DNA from: Colwellia sp.
Lineage (GTDB): Bacteria > Pseudomonadota > Gammaproteobacteria > Enterobacterales > Alteromonadaceae
Assembly (NCBI GenBank): GCA_022969215.1
Contig: JALJPA010000009.1
Coordinates: 1-46,528 of the forward strand
Length of the DNA stretch: 46,528 bases
Direction: 5' to 3'
Numbering within the stretch: position 1 is the first letter of the stretch; each line of letters starts with the position of its first letter. The notes under the pieces were generated by a model. It searched no databases. It was not told the origin of the DNA and saw only the letters and a program-made list of their open reading frames with translations. Shown piece by piece: positions 9,007-16,058 of the stretch. Both the position numbers and the translations under genes were made by a program.

Positions 9007-9033
9007 AAAAGCCCAACGAGATGTTGGGCTTTT
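9007..9033 (-). terminator. Strong terminator hairpin between minus-strand genes
   Basis: A perfect 11-bp stem (AAAAGCCCAAC / GTTGGGCTTTT) with a 5-nt loop, and a T-run on both strands because both flanks are A/T. On the minus strand it ends the 9830-9062 unit, only 23 nt before the start codon of the next gene (8984). It may work in both directions. Confidence 0.85.
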
Positions 9034-9061
9034 GATTGGTGTTAGTTTCTAAATTTGGGCT

Positions 9062-9322
9062 TTAGATAATGGTCAATCTGACCTCTGAGTTGTAGTTATC
9101 ATGCTCAGTGTCTTTGAACGTGTGATATCCACGAGCTACAAAGTTATCGAACTCTGGTCCTTTATCTAGTTGGAATACCAAGTAATCCTCCATAGCGGCG
9201 GGGTCAGTTTTACCGTTGCTACCGGCCGCATCAATTGGGAATAGGATCTTAACTTTGTCACCATGGTCATGCTCGCGGGCCTCAAGTAGTATGTATCTCT
9301 TCGTTTGAGCTATCCATGCATA
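9062..9322 (-). CDS. Open frame without start codon, possible frameshifted C-terminus or gene remnant
   Basis: After a TGA at 9323-9325 the frame stays open for 86 codons and reads like a real protein: RYILLEAREHDHGDKVKILF, then DYLVFQLDKGPEFDNFV and ending in VRLTII. No ATG, GTG or TTG occurs before the internal Met of the AAMEDY segment. It overlaps the 3' end of the next entry by 41 bp in a +1 frame. It is too short or unstarted for the ORF track. Either it is a C-terminal domain joined to 9282-9830 by a frameshift, or the 3' remnant of a lost gene. Confidence 0.5.
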   Translation of the reverse strand, partial: YAWIAQTKRYILLEAREHDHGDKVKILFPIDAAGSNGKTDPAAMEDYLVFQLDKGPEFDNFVARGYHTFKDTEHDNYNSEVRLTII

Positions 9323-9830
9323 TCAACTTTCCGGGCATTCTGAGTACACTAGATGTATCTGCAACTAATTCTAGGTCAAAGTCACTTTCTTCAACTTCTA
9401 ACTTACACATCTTGACTGAAGGATTATCATCAACAAAGGCGATTACCCTTATCTCGTTGTCCTGATCATGTATATGTTTCAGAACAAGTGGCAAATTGTC
9501 TTTGGCAATGTTACCTACTTGTTTTCCTTTAATTTCTACCCTAACTGCATACTCTCCCTTATAGGTCGTTTCTATAAGCTTTGCATCATGGAACGATCGA
9601 TGTTGAAAGCCGACTATGTTTTCCTTGTAAAACTGGCACCCCACTATAGAAAATTTAACGTAGGAATCATCTAGGTCAGCGTTACTGACTACAGGTTTTG
9701 TTTTAACTTTAGTCGGTGCCATTGGCTTAGTTGCTGCCTGTGACTCCTGATTTGGCTTTGGTCTTTCTTGTTTGTTACGGAAAATAGCCCAAAGTATTAA
9801 TAGAGCTACTATTATTGCGATTGTTGTCAA
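9282..9830 (-). CDS. Membrane-anchored hypothetical protein
   Basis: A 182-aa protein with one N-terminal membrane segment (MTTIAIIVALLILWAIF) followed by a basic/proline linker and a soluble domain of about 115 residues, presumably cytoplasmic since Arg/Asn/Lys follow the helix. The soluble part looks beta-rich (VKFSIVGCQFYKENIVGF, then YAVRVEIKGKQVGNI), resembling small HIRAN-like or OB-type folds in rhythm, but I do not assign it. The 3' end overlaps a further open frame (see 9062-9322), so the present stop may be due to a frameshift. Transcribed from near the cassette array toward the left end. Confidence 0.6.
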   Translation of the reverse strand: MTTIAIIVALLILWAIFRNKQERPKPNQESQAATKPMAPTKVKTKPVVSNADLDDSYVKFSIVGCQFYKENIVGFQHRSFHDAKLIETTYKGEYAVRVEIKGKQVGNIAKDNLPLVLKHIHDQDNEIRVIAFVDDNPSVKMCKLEVEESDFDLELVADTSSVLRMPGKLICMDSSNEEIHTT

Positions 9831-10478
9831 TGTCCAGTGTCCTTAGCTTGCGTTCAATCCAGTAATTATACAGGTGTTAGTTGCTCGCTTTAGTTACAGG
9901 TTGTTCTCTTAGATGAAACACTTGAACCTCGGAACAAGGCAAGATTCTCTAGTAAAGTGCTAAGTAATTGATATGGAACGCTACCTAGTAACCAGAAAAC
10001 GGTTATTGTGTGATTATTACCCTTGTATTGTTGCAAATTGTATTTACCTTGTTTTTGATTGTGTAGAATTTCCTGTATGTCACTTTCTGTTACTTCACTA
10101 AGGATTGGGCCAAAGTAGGTTCATCGACCTAAAAACGAAAACGGCTATAGGAAAGATGAATCCGGTCGCGCCCCCCGTTTCATATACGAGTCATACATTA
10201 CGAATGAGAGGCAATTGGCCGAATACTGAGGACTTTAGTTTTATATTTTTTATTTTCCGTTAGGCACAGTTCAACGCACAATCAGGGCTGTAAATTGAGA
10301 GGGTCTTGTTCTGTATTTTTTATTTTTTTGTGGGGAAAGTGTGAGTTTTTTTATAGGTTAGGCGCAGCATTTAAGCATAGTTCACTTATCTTTTAAGTGA
10401 TCATAAACCAACTATCCCAAGCAGTTTAAGTTTTGGTACTAACCTAGTGCCAATGTTCCCTTAGTGCGCTTAACGGAC
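9831..10478. other. Non-coding region leading into the cassette array
   Basis: No gene seen. It contains T-rich tracts (around 10240-10256 and 10306-10330) and two GTTAGGC sequences (10259-10265, 10357-10363) that match the integron core GTTRRRY. A hairpin TCACTTA/TAAGTGA is centred near 10389. The sequence GTGCGCTTAACGGACGTTAG at its right end resembles the right half of an attC. The left limit of the cassette array is therefore somewhere here but cannot be fixed. Confidence 0.5.
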
Positions 10479-10735
10479 GTTAGCCTTAGGTTTTTTGCCA
10501 TATATTTTCTCATGAATGTTTATTTTATTGTTAGTGCGTTCCTATACAGTAGGCTGTGATACTTGCTTTCTACAAGAAAGAGCGGATATTTCCTCCTTTC
10601 ACACATCGAACAGTTGCTTTGTTATTTTTAACTCATTGATCTACAGATAATAATCAAGTAATCTTGCCTTATTATAAATTATTGACGATTAACTCCATCT
10701 TGTAGAAAGAAGGCATTTTTCCTCATAATAAAGCT
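10479..10735 (+). repeat. ORF-less integron cassette, copy A (257 bp)
   Basis: Lies between two core-like GTTAG sites (10479 and 10736). From 10494 to 10740 it aligns without gaps to 12208-12454 with about 16 substitutions in 247 bp (about 93-94 % identity). No ORF over 60 codons. It contains the inverted repeat CTTTCTACAAG (10566-10576) / CTTGTAGAAAG (10699-10709) and an imperfect direct repeat around each arm (AGAAAGAnnGnATnTTTCCTC). It sits directly upstream of a cassette gene. Confidence 0.8.
10700..10729 (+). promoter_or_regulatory. Putative promoter at the end of ORF-less cassette A
   Basis: TTGTAG, an 18-bp spacer and CATAAT. The expected start near 10737 would give a leader of about 30 nt carrying the AAGGAG ribosome site of the next gene. 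Both boxes are unchanged in copy B (12414-12443). Match to consensus is only moderate. Confidence 0.4.
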
Positions 10736-10767
10736 GTTAGGCATTTAATCACATAAGGAGATGCATT

Positions 10768-11205
10768 TTGAGTTTCGATTATATTAATGGTGAAAAAGTA
10801 CCCCAAACTTTTATCCATGAAGATTATGAATTAGTTGGCACGCATAATGGAACTGTAAATGTAGAGAGCGGTAAATTTATTCTGCATGGGAAGTTACAAG
10901 GTACATTATGTCTTAATTCTAATGAACCTACTGAAATTTATGGTGAACAACAAGGTACCGTCAGTCTTTCTGGTAATAGTCATGTTTTCGTCAATGGTAC
11001 TATCCAAGGTACAACTACTATCCCATATGGAGCAACCTTAATTATTGAATCTACTGGTAAGTTACAAGGTACTCTTTCGAATGACGGCACTGTAATCTTA
11101 CGAGGTGTATTTGGTGGGGTAACTAGCGGAACAGGCCAAATAATTACTGAAGGAAATGGCTACATAAAAGAGCCTGTTGTAAGAAATGGTATTAATTATT
11201 ATTAG
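10768..11205 (+). CDS. Bactofilin-like beta-helix protein (cassette gene)
   Basis: A 145-aa protein read from a TTG start with AAGGAG 7 nt upstream; the nearby ATG at 10761 is out of frame. It is built of short repeats around the motif LQGT or similar (GKLQGTLCL, EQQGTVSL, TIQGTTTI, GKLQGTLSN, VFGGVTS), spaced about 20 residues. This pattern is that of a right-handed beta-helix as in bactofilins or the YDF-type polymer-forming proteins. No signal peptide. First gene of the cassette array, followed by attC at 11216-11307. Confidence 0.65.
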   Translation: MSFDYINGEKVPQTFIHEDYELVGTHNGTVNVESGKFILHGKLQGTLCLNSNEPTEIYGEQQGTVSLSGNSHVFVNGTIQGTTTIPYGATLIIESTGKLQGTLSNDGTVILRGVFGGVTSGTGQIITEGNGYIKEPVVRNGINYY

Positions 11206-11215
11206 TGGTGAAAAT

Positions 11216-11307
11216 GCCTAAAAAGTTGCTTAAACGGAAAAATAACAGTTGGCCATCGCTTCGCGATTATAGCCAACCATTATTTTCCGCTTAGCAAGGC
11301 GTTATGT
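11216..11307 (+). other. attC recombination site 1 (92 bp)
   Basis: The left arm GCTTAAACGGAAAAATAACAGTTGGC pairs with GCCAACCATTATTTTCCGCTTAGC across a short loop, with a few extrahelical bases as is normal for attC. The right core is GCGTTATG. The left core is degenerate (GCCTAAA). Placed 10 bp after the stop of the gene, as expected. Confidence 0.85.
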
Positions 11308-11334
11308 TTTTTAAATTTAGTCCTGGGAACGAAA

Positions 11335-11964
11335 ATGAAAGTCGATATAAAGTGGTGCGATTTAAAAAAAATTGGTGATACTAAGTTTGTAAATTCAATG
11401 TATATGTGGATCTTCGTTGTGCCATTATTAGTAAAAGCTTTTGAATATGTCGAAGATGAAAAACTTATATTTCAAATTTTTCAGCAACAACTTCCAATAA
11501 GTACTTCATTACCTTTCTCATGGAGCATGTTTTATTTCAGTGCTTTTTTCTTGGCTTTAGGTAATTTAATCTATTTGTTTAAATGCCCCAAAATAATTAA
11601 AGAACATCCCACTTATCAAAGTTATGTTAACGAAGGCAAAAAACTCAAGCAGTTAGGTCCGTATTGTGACGATATTTCATTTAATTGGCAGACGTTAGCT
11701 GAACAAATAAACCATAAAAAAGAAAGACTACAACTGAATAAAATGAATTCAATAGCAATTAGTTCTGTACGGAAAAATGAACCTGACTTCGATGTAGAAG
11801 ACCCTATACACTACTTTTGGCCAATACATAAATTTGGGGATGTAAAATTTCCATTTTATAGACGTATATGCACAACACTTTTTATTGTTGGATTCTCTTT
11901 ATTTGGAATTGTTGCACTTCAAAATTTATGGACTGTAGTTTCATTTTTAATGGCCAAAACATAA
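11335..11964 (+). CDS. Membrane hypothetical protein (cassette gene)
   Basis: A 209-aa protein with membrane segments at about residues 22-38 (MYMWIFVVPLLVKAF), 62-82 (SMFYFSAFFLALGNLIYLF) and 180-205 (CTTLFIVGFSLFGIVALQNLW). A hydrophilic charged loop of about 95 residues lies between the second and third. Proteins of this sort are common in marine integron cassettes but I do not recognise a function. The TAA stop lies inside the left end of the following attC. Confidence 0.65.
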   Translation: MKVDIKWCDLKKIGDTKFVNSMYMWIFVVPLLVKAFEYVEDEKLIFQIFQQQLPISTSLPFSWSMFYFSAFFLALGNLIYLFKCPKIIKEHPTYQSYVNEGKKLKQLGPYCDDISFNWQTLAEQINHKKERLQLNKMNSIAISSVRKNEPDFDVEDPIHYFWPIHKFGDVKFPFYRRICTTLFIVGFSLFGIVALQNLWTVVSFLMAKT

Positions 11965-12054
11965 CAAGTTGCTTAAACGGACACAAACAGCTGGCTGTGC
12001 TCGTTCCTCGCTATTATAGCCAGCCATTTTTAGCCGCTTAGCAAAGCGTTATCA
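11959..12054 (+). other. attC recombination site 2 (96 bp)
   Basis: TAACAAGTTGCTTAAACGG opens the site, the inner arm CAGCTGGCT pairs with AGCCAGCC, and it closes with CCGCTTAGCAAAGCGTTATC. Very similar to attC site 1 outside the loop. Confidence 0.87.
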
Positions 12055-12092
12055 ATACAAAATATAATCCGAAGCATTGATTGACGCTTATT

Positions 12093-12199
12093 AGCTAATG
12101 ACCGCAATGTGGTAAAAGTGAGCCTTAGCTTTTAACCAATGGGCTATTCAAAATAGTTCACCGCTAATGACTTCTTGGTGCGCATTCCGGACGTTAGTA
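12093..12199 (+). other. attC-like site of a gene-less cassette
   Basis: The left arm AGCTAATGACCGCAATGTGG is roughly complementary to the right arm GTGCGCATTCCGGACGTTAG. Since the preceding core is at 12048, the cassette between would be about 145 bp and consist of little besides this site. A related left half (AGCTAACGTC...TGTGGTAAAAGTGA) recurs at 14811-14839. Confidence 0.55.
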
Positions 12200-12449
12200 A
12201 TAAAAATTTTGCCATATATTTTCTCATGAATGTTTATTTTATTGTTAGTGTGTTCCTATACAGTAGGCTGTGATTCCTGCTTTCTACAAGAAAGAGTGGA
12301 TACTTCCTCCTTTCACACATCGAACAGTTGATTTGTTGTTTTTAACTCATTGATCTACTGACAACAATCAAGTAATCTCGCATTATTATATATTATTGAC
12401 GATTAACTCCATCTTGTAGAAAGAAGGGATTTTTCCTCATAATAAAATT
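12193..12449 (+). repeat. ORF-less integron cassette, copy B (257 bp)
   Basis: Same length and layout as copy A (offset exactly 1714 bp, no indels), including the inverted repeat and the TTGTAG/CATAAT boxes at 12414-12443. Again ends at a GTTAG core (12450) and lies 23 bp upstream of a cassette gene. Confidence 0.8.
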
Positions 12450-12472
12450 GTTAGCTGTGTCATGGAGTATCG

Positions 12473-13339
12473 ATGAGTTTTCAAAGTAGGGAATGGTTTT
12501 ATTCATTCAGAGAATTAGAAGACCTAGCAACGAAGCAAGAACTAGATAAAATCTCCAGCCGAATAATAAAACAATATGCAGCAATAACTAAAAATTGGAA
12601 TAAAGAACTTAATTCAGAGTGGACTTGTAGAACTTACTTTGCAACTAACATGATTTTAAATGCTACTGTTTTATTAAAGAATGCAGAGTACGCAGAAGAA
12701 AAAAACTTAAGAATTGTTAAGCCTTATATTGAGTATTATGCGGTTTTATCCCTACTACGATGTGTAGTTTATACACTTCCAAGCCAGCAGTGGGATAATG
12801 GAAAGTTAATTGAAATATCTCATAGTAAAGCAATTAACTTAGCTAGTGATTGGTTAGCACTTTTCAATAAATCAGAGGCTCAGGAACTAAAAGGTTTCTG
12901 TAAGCTTCTTAAAGCGCAAAGAGAATTAATTTCCTATAGAGCACCTGCTAGCGGGGATGCAAATCTAGACAATAGCTATGATGTTATAAAAATATGCACA
13001 ATATTAGCTGAGCTTGCTCAATTTAATTCGGTTTTATTGGAAGCATCTGTTAAGAAAAATACCGATCCGAAAGACTTTGTCGTTCATAGTGATGATATTA
13101 GCAAAATCGTTAATGTTACTATTGAAGGTATTGAGTTCTATGATCGCTATGACGCCATTCGTCTTGATTACATCAGAAGAAAAGGCCCTTATCCTTCAAA
13201 CTTACTATGCACTATGACTGAAGGGCAAACGGAAGATTATATTGGCGCTTGGGACAATGACGAAAGTTTTGAAACCGATGACAGTATTTATCATGGTGGT
13301 AGTCCTTGTGAATGGCAAACCATCTTTGACATCCCGTGA
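12473..13339 (+). CDS. Hypothetical helical protein (cassette gene)
   Basis: A 288-aa soluble, mostly helical protein with no signal or membrane segment. A conserved-looking motif AQRELISYRAPASGD is near residue 150, and the C-terminus is acidic and aromatic (EDYIGAWDNDESFETDD). I do not recognise it. TGGAG about 7 nt before the ATG. It lies behind ORF-less cassette B and is closed by attC site 3, so it is a single-gene cassette. Confidence 0.65.
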   Translation: MSFQSREWFYSFRELEDLATKQELDKISSRIIKQYAAITKNWNKELNSEWTCRTYFATNMILNATVLLKNAEYAEEKNLRIVKPYIEYYAVLSLLRCVVYTLPSQQWDNGKLIEISHSKAINLASDWLALFNKSEAQELKGFCKLLKAQRELISYRAPASGDANLDNSYDVIKICTILAELAQFNSVLLEASVKKNTDPKDFVVHSDDISKIVNVTIEGIEFYDRYDAIRLDYIRRKGPYPSNLLCTMTEGQTEDYIGAWDNDESFETDDSIYHGGSPCEWQTIFDIP

Positions 13340-13345
13340 AAACAC

Positions 13346-13444
13346 AGCTAACAAGCAATTCAACAAGGACAAAAAACAGTTGGTTTTTGCTCCTTCGTGC
13401 TTATTTTAACCAACTATTTTTTGCCTGTTAATTGGGCGTTAGAA
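13346..13444 (+). other. attC recombination site 3 (99 bp)
   Basis: Begins GCTAACAAGCAATTCAAC and ends ATTGGGCGTTAGAA. The inner arms AAAAAACAGTTGGTT and AACCAACTATTTTTT are complementary. A different lineage of arms from sites 1 and 2, as expected for cassettes gathered from different sources. Confidence 0.85.
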
Positions 13445-13470
13445 TTTCAATCAACTATGGATATTAATTA

Positions 13471-14007
13471 ATGAGTGAAGCAGGGAAATCTTTTGAGTGC
13501 TCTATAAAAGATGCTGAAGAATTACTTATCAGATTTGATAAGGAAAATAACACCACATCACAACCTAACTCTGAGACATTAAAGAGAGCAGGTATGGTTA
13601 TCGCTATGGCTGCTTGGGAAACTTACGTTAAAGATCGCTTTAGAGAAGAAATCGATTTTTGGTTAGCCTCCGTTAACGGGAGTCTTCTTGGTAATTTTGT
13701 ACAGAGAAAAGCAAATGAAGATTTAAAACGCTTTTTCAATCCAAACACTGATCGTATTAAGCAACTATTTAAGAGTTACTTTGAAATTGATATAACATCT
13801 GGTTGGGTTTGGGATAACTACCAAGCACCACAGGCGAAAAAAGTGTTAAATGAACTTATTGCCAAGCGTGGAGAAGCCGCTCATATTGCCAATACAGATC
13901 CATGTGGTGCACATATTATAAAGAGAGATGACCTTGATAAAGCTATTAGGTTCTTAAAAGGCTTAGTTAAAGCCACTGAAAATGTTGTGGTCGTAAAAAA
14001 ATTCTAA
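13471..14007 (+). CDS. HEPN-domain protein, RiboL-PSP-HEPN type (cassette gene)
   Basis: A 178-aa helical protein. An N-terminal helix with AGMVIAMAAWETYVKDRF around residues 42-58 and the C-terminal KRGEAAH motif (R-x4-H, about residue 131-136) are the signature of HEPN domains of the RiboL-PSP type. In active HEPN proteins the R-x4-6-H motif is the RNase site, so a growth-arresting RNase is possible; other HEPN proteins are inactive partners. No antitoxin gene is apparent beside it. Closed by a shrunken attC. Confidence 0.7.
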   Translation: MSEAGKSFECSIKDAEELLIRFDKENNTTSQPNSETLKRAGMVIAMAAWETYVKDRFREEIDFWLASVNGSLLGNFVQRKANEDLKRFFNPNTDRIKQLFKSYFEIDITSGWVWDNYQAPQAKKVLNELIAKRGEAAHIANTDPCGAHIIKRDDLDKAIRFLKGLVKATENVVVVKKF

Positions 14008-14059
14008 CAAGGCGTTTAAACGGACAAAAAGCAGTTGGCTGTTTAATGTGGCGTTATAT
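14002..14059 (+). other. Shrunken attC site 4 (58 bp)
   Basis: The left half is canonical (CTAACAAGGCGTTTAAACGG through CAGTTGGCTG), but the expected right arm is missing and the site passes within about 15 bp to TGGCGTTATAT. It looks like an internal deletion. Confidence 0.6.
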
Positions 14060-14090
14060 TTCAGTGTTCCAAAGGTTAGAGTTAATAAAT

Positions 14091-14744
14091 ATGACTGATA
14101 AAATATTTAAAGAAATCTTCAATGTTACTTTTCTAATTGCAATTTTTACTGGGATTTTATATATAGCAGGTTATTCATATCACGGAAGCTATGTAACAGA
14201 ACTAACTTTGCCACATGATCTATTCAATGTTTCTTTCAATGAAGCGTTAATAACGGGTTATTATATGATGTTCTTAGGTGGTTTTTTTACTGTTATTCCT
14301 GCTGTCATAGTTACTTTTTTGATTTTTATGTGTTTACATTTAACAGGAGAGCTATCAGAACTGAAGCTGGTAAGAAAAATAGTTACCTTTTTCTTTGTTA
14401 ACAAAAAGAAAGAACATCAGCTTGAAAAACCTCCATTTTTAAAGAAGTTAATTAAATTATCATTATCCGTATTTTGTTTTTTCGCTGCGCTTCTTTTTAT
14501 ATGGTTTAGTCTTCATTCGATAAATACTTTCTCTAGTGAACAAGCAGTTGATAGTGCTAAAAAAAGTTTAAATAAAGCTAAAAAGGAAACAGTGGGAGTA
14601 ACAATTTCTGTTAATAACTCAAAATTTGAAGGTGTTATTTTAAGGTGCTCAGCAAGTCATTGTGCAATTTTAAATAAAGAAAGTAATAGCTTGTTAATTT
14701 ACCCAGTTTCCTCAATTAAGAATATTGAGATTGCACAAACTTAA
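14091..14744 (+). CDS. Membrane hypothetical protein (cassette gene)
   Basis: A 217-aa protein from the ATG at 14091 with AAAGGTTAGAG upstream. The ORF-track start at 14046 lies inside the attC and is improbable. Three membrane segments: about residues 8-27 (FNVTFLIAIFTGILYIAGY), 55-85 (YYMMFLGGFFTVIPAVIVTFLIFMC) and 125-150 (LIKLSLSVFCFFAALLFIWF). The last 60 residues form a small beta-rich soluble part. Family not recognised. Followed by a minimal attC. Confidence 0.6.
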   Translation: MTDKIFKEIFNVTFLIAIFTGILYIAGYSYHGSYVTELTLPHDLFNVSFNEALITGYYMMFLGGFFTVIPAVIVTFLIFMCLHLTGELSELKLVRKIVTFFFVNKKKEHQLEKPPFLKKLIKLSLSVFCFFAALLFIWFSLHSINTFSSEQAVDSAKKSLNKAKKETVGVTISVNNSKFEGVILRCSASHCAILNKESNSLLIYPVSSIKNIEIAQT

Positions 14745-14773
14745 ACATACAAGCGCTTAAGCGGGCGTTATCG
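14744..14773 (+). other. Minimal attC-like site 5 (30 bp)
   Basis: ACATACAAGCGCTTAAGCGGGCGTTATCG has the outer arms of an attC (CGCTTAAGCG) with no central stem or loop. Followed at 14811 by a stretch resembling the attC-like site at 12093, so another gene-less cassette remnant is likely there. Confidence 0.5.
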
Positions 14774-14920
14774 ATACTAAAGCTAATCCAACCTATCCAA
14801 TAGCAGTAATAGCTAACGTCTTCTTTGTGGTAAAAGTGACCACAACCTAGACTGTTATATAGTTAATACCCTTGGTAGAAATTTGAGTGGCTGGGAAAAT
14901 AACTAATAAGAGAAAATTAA

Positions 14921-15637
14921 ATGAAGCGCTGCGTAAAAAGCATCATCGTCATAATAAGCCTATCCCTTATTTCAACAGTAAGCATCGCCACTACTAACAA
15001 GGTTGTGAGCTTCAGCACAGCTAAGAAAAAGATGTACACTATAGTGTTCAATAACACAGGTGATACGCTGTATTGCGGTTGTGACTGGTCAGCTAAAAAA
15101 GTAGACCTGATCAGTTGCGGCCTACAAAGTTTCTTCCCTAAAAAACAAAGAAAACGTGCTCTAAGAACCGAAGCCGAGCATATTATCCCTGCATCTTGGA
15201 TGCATAAAGTTAACAACAAAACTAGGCAATGTGTTATTGATTCTAAAGCTGTAACAGATAGTGCGCGTGAATATTGTCAAAAACATGATTTAGATTATAA
15301 GAAAGCCCATAACGACTTAGTAAACCTTTACCCTGCTGTTGGGCAAGTCAACGCTGACCGCTCTAACAAGCCATTTGTAGATGTTGCTAAGAACAAAGTT
15401 AAAAGTTACGGGAAGTGTGACATTGAAATAGGTTCGAGAGGGATAGTGCCCCCTGCGGATAAGAAAGGTGATATTGCTAGAGTCGCATTTTATATGACAA
15501 AAACTTATGGAGTTACTTACTCAACAAGGCAGCTTGGACTGTTCAAACAATGGGATAAGCAAGACCCTATCTCAACACAAGAAAGGGCTCATAATCGGCG
15601 AATAATTAAAGTTCAGGGCTATGGTTTAGAGCAATAA
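14921..15637 (+). CDS. Secreted endonuclease I family nuclease
   Basis: Endonuclease I (EndA/Vvn/Dns family) proteins are periplasmic or secreted non-specific DNases with a beta-beta-alpha-metal site. The 238-aa product has a signal peptide (VKSIIVIISLSLISTVSIA). It carries the family motifs EAEHIIPASW (catalytic His about residue 88) and DLVNLYPAVGQVNADRSN with the conserved Asn and Arg, and paired cysteines. Length is normal (about 230-250). It lies right after the cassette array without its own attC, so whether it entered as a cassette is unclear. A role in degrading incoming DNA is possible, since the homologues Dns/Vvn limit transformation in Vibrio. Confidence 0.9.
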   Translation: MKRCVKSIIVIISLSLISTVSIATTNKVVSFSTAKKKMYTIVFNNTGDTLYCGCDWSAKKVDLISCGLQSFFPKKQRKRALRTEAEHIIPASWMHKVNNKTRQCVIDSKAVTDSAREYCQKHDLDYKKAHNDLVNLYPAVGQVNADRSNKPFVDVAKNKVKSYGKCDIEIGSRGIVPPADKKGDIARVAFYMTKTYGVTYSTRQLGLFKQWDKQDPISTQERAHNRRIIKVQGYGLEQ

Positions 15638-16058
15638 ACTCGTAGGAGGAAATAGGCAGAGCATATAAATCAAGCATCTGGTATGTTATTTTTATGACCG
15701 TTTTGTGCGCTAAGCTGAAGTCACGGGCAATTGACAATGAGCGTGTAGGTTGGAAAGCCTACGATGCCAACTTAAATATTCTGATTACTCAACTATTATT
15801 CTACTCTCTAAACTAACAGGGCTGTTCATTATGTGGCGGTGTTACTAAATTAGAAAAATATAGTCGTTTGTGATGTCGTTGAGTCTGAATAAAAATGTGG
15901 AGAACTTTTAGATGTTTTGGTTTATCATGTTGTTTTTGCTTTAAGTTTATCGGAAATGTAAGAGATAAGGCTGAACATAGGCTTAAGTATTACGACGTGT
16001 ATTCGATTGTGAAAATTAATGATTATGTAACTCAATTTAACAAAATATAAGGGAATGT
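15638..16058. other. Non-coding, upstream of the defence pair
   Basis: Contains no gene I can support. A short hairpin (GTAGG...CCTAC) lies near 15748-15765. It presumably holds the promoter of the Lamassu-like operon; AT content rises over the last 200 bp but no box is clear enough to name. Confidence 0.5.

Noticed and set aside
10479-12454. CRISPR array or MITE pair
   Set aside because: The two 257-bp repeats are 1.7 kb apart with no short spacers and no terminal inverted repeats or target duplications; the flanking core-like GTTAG sites fit integron cassettes better.
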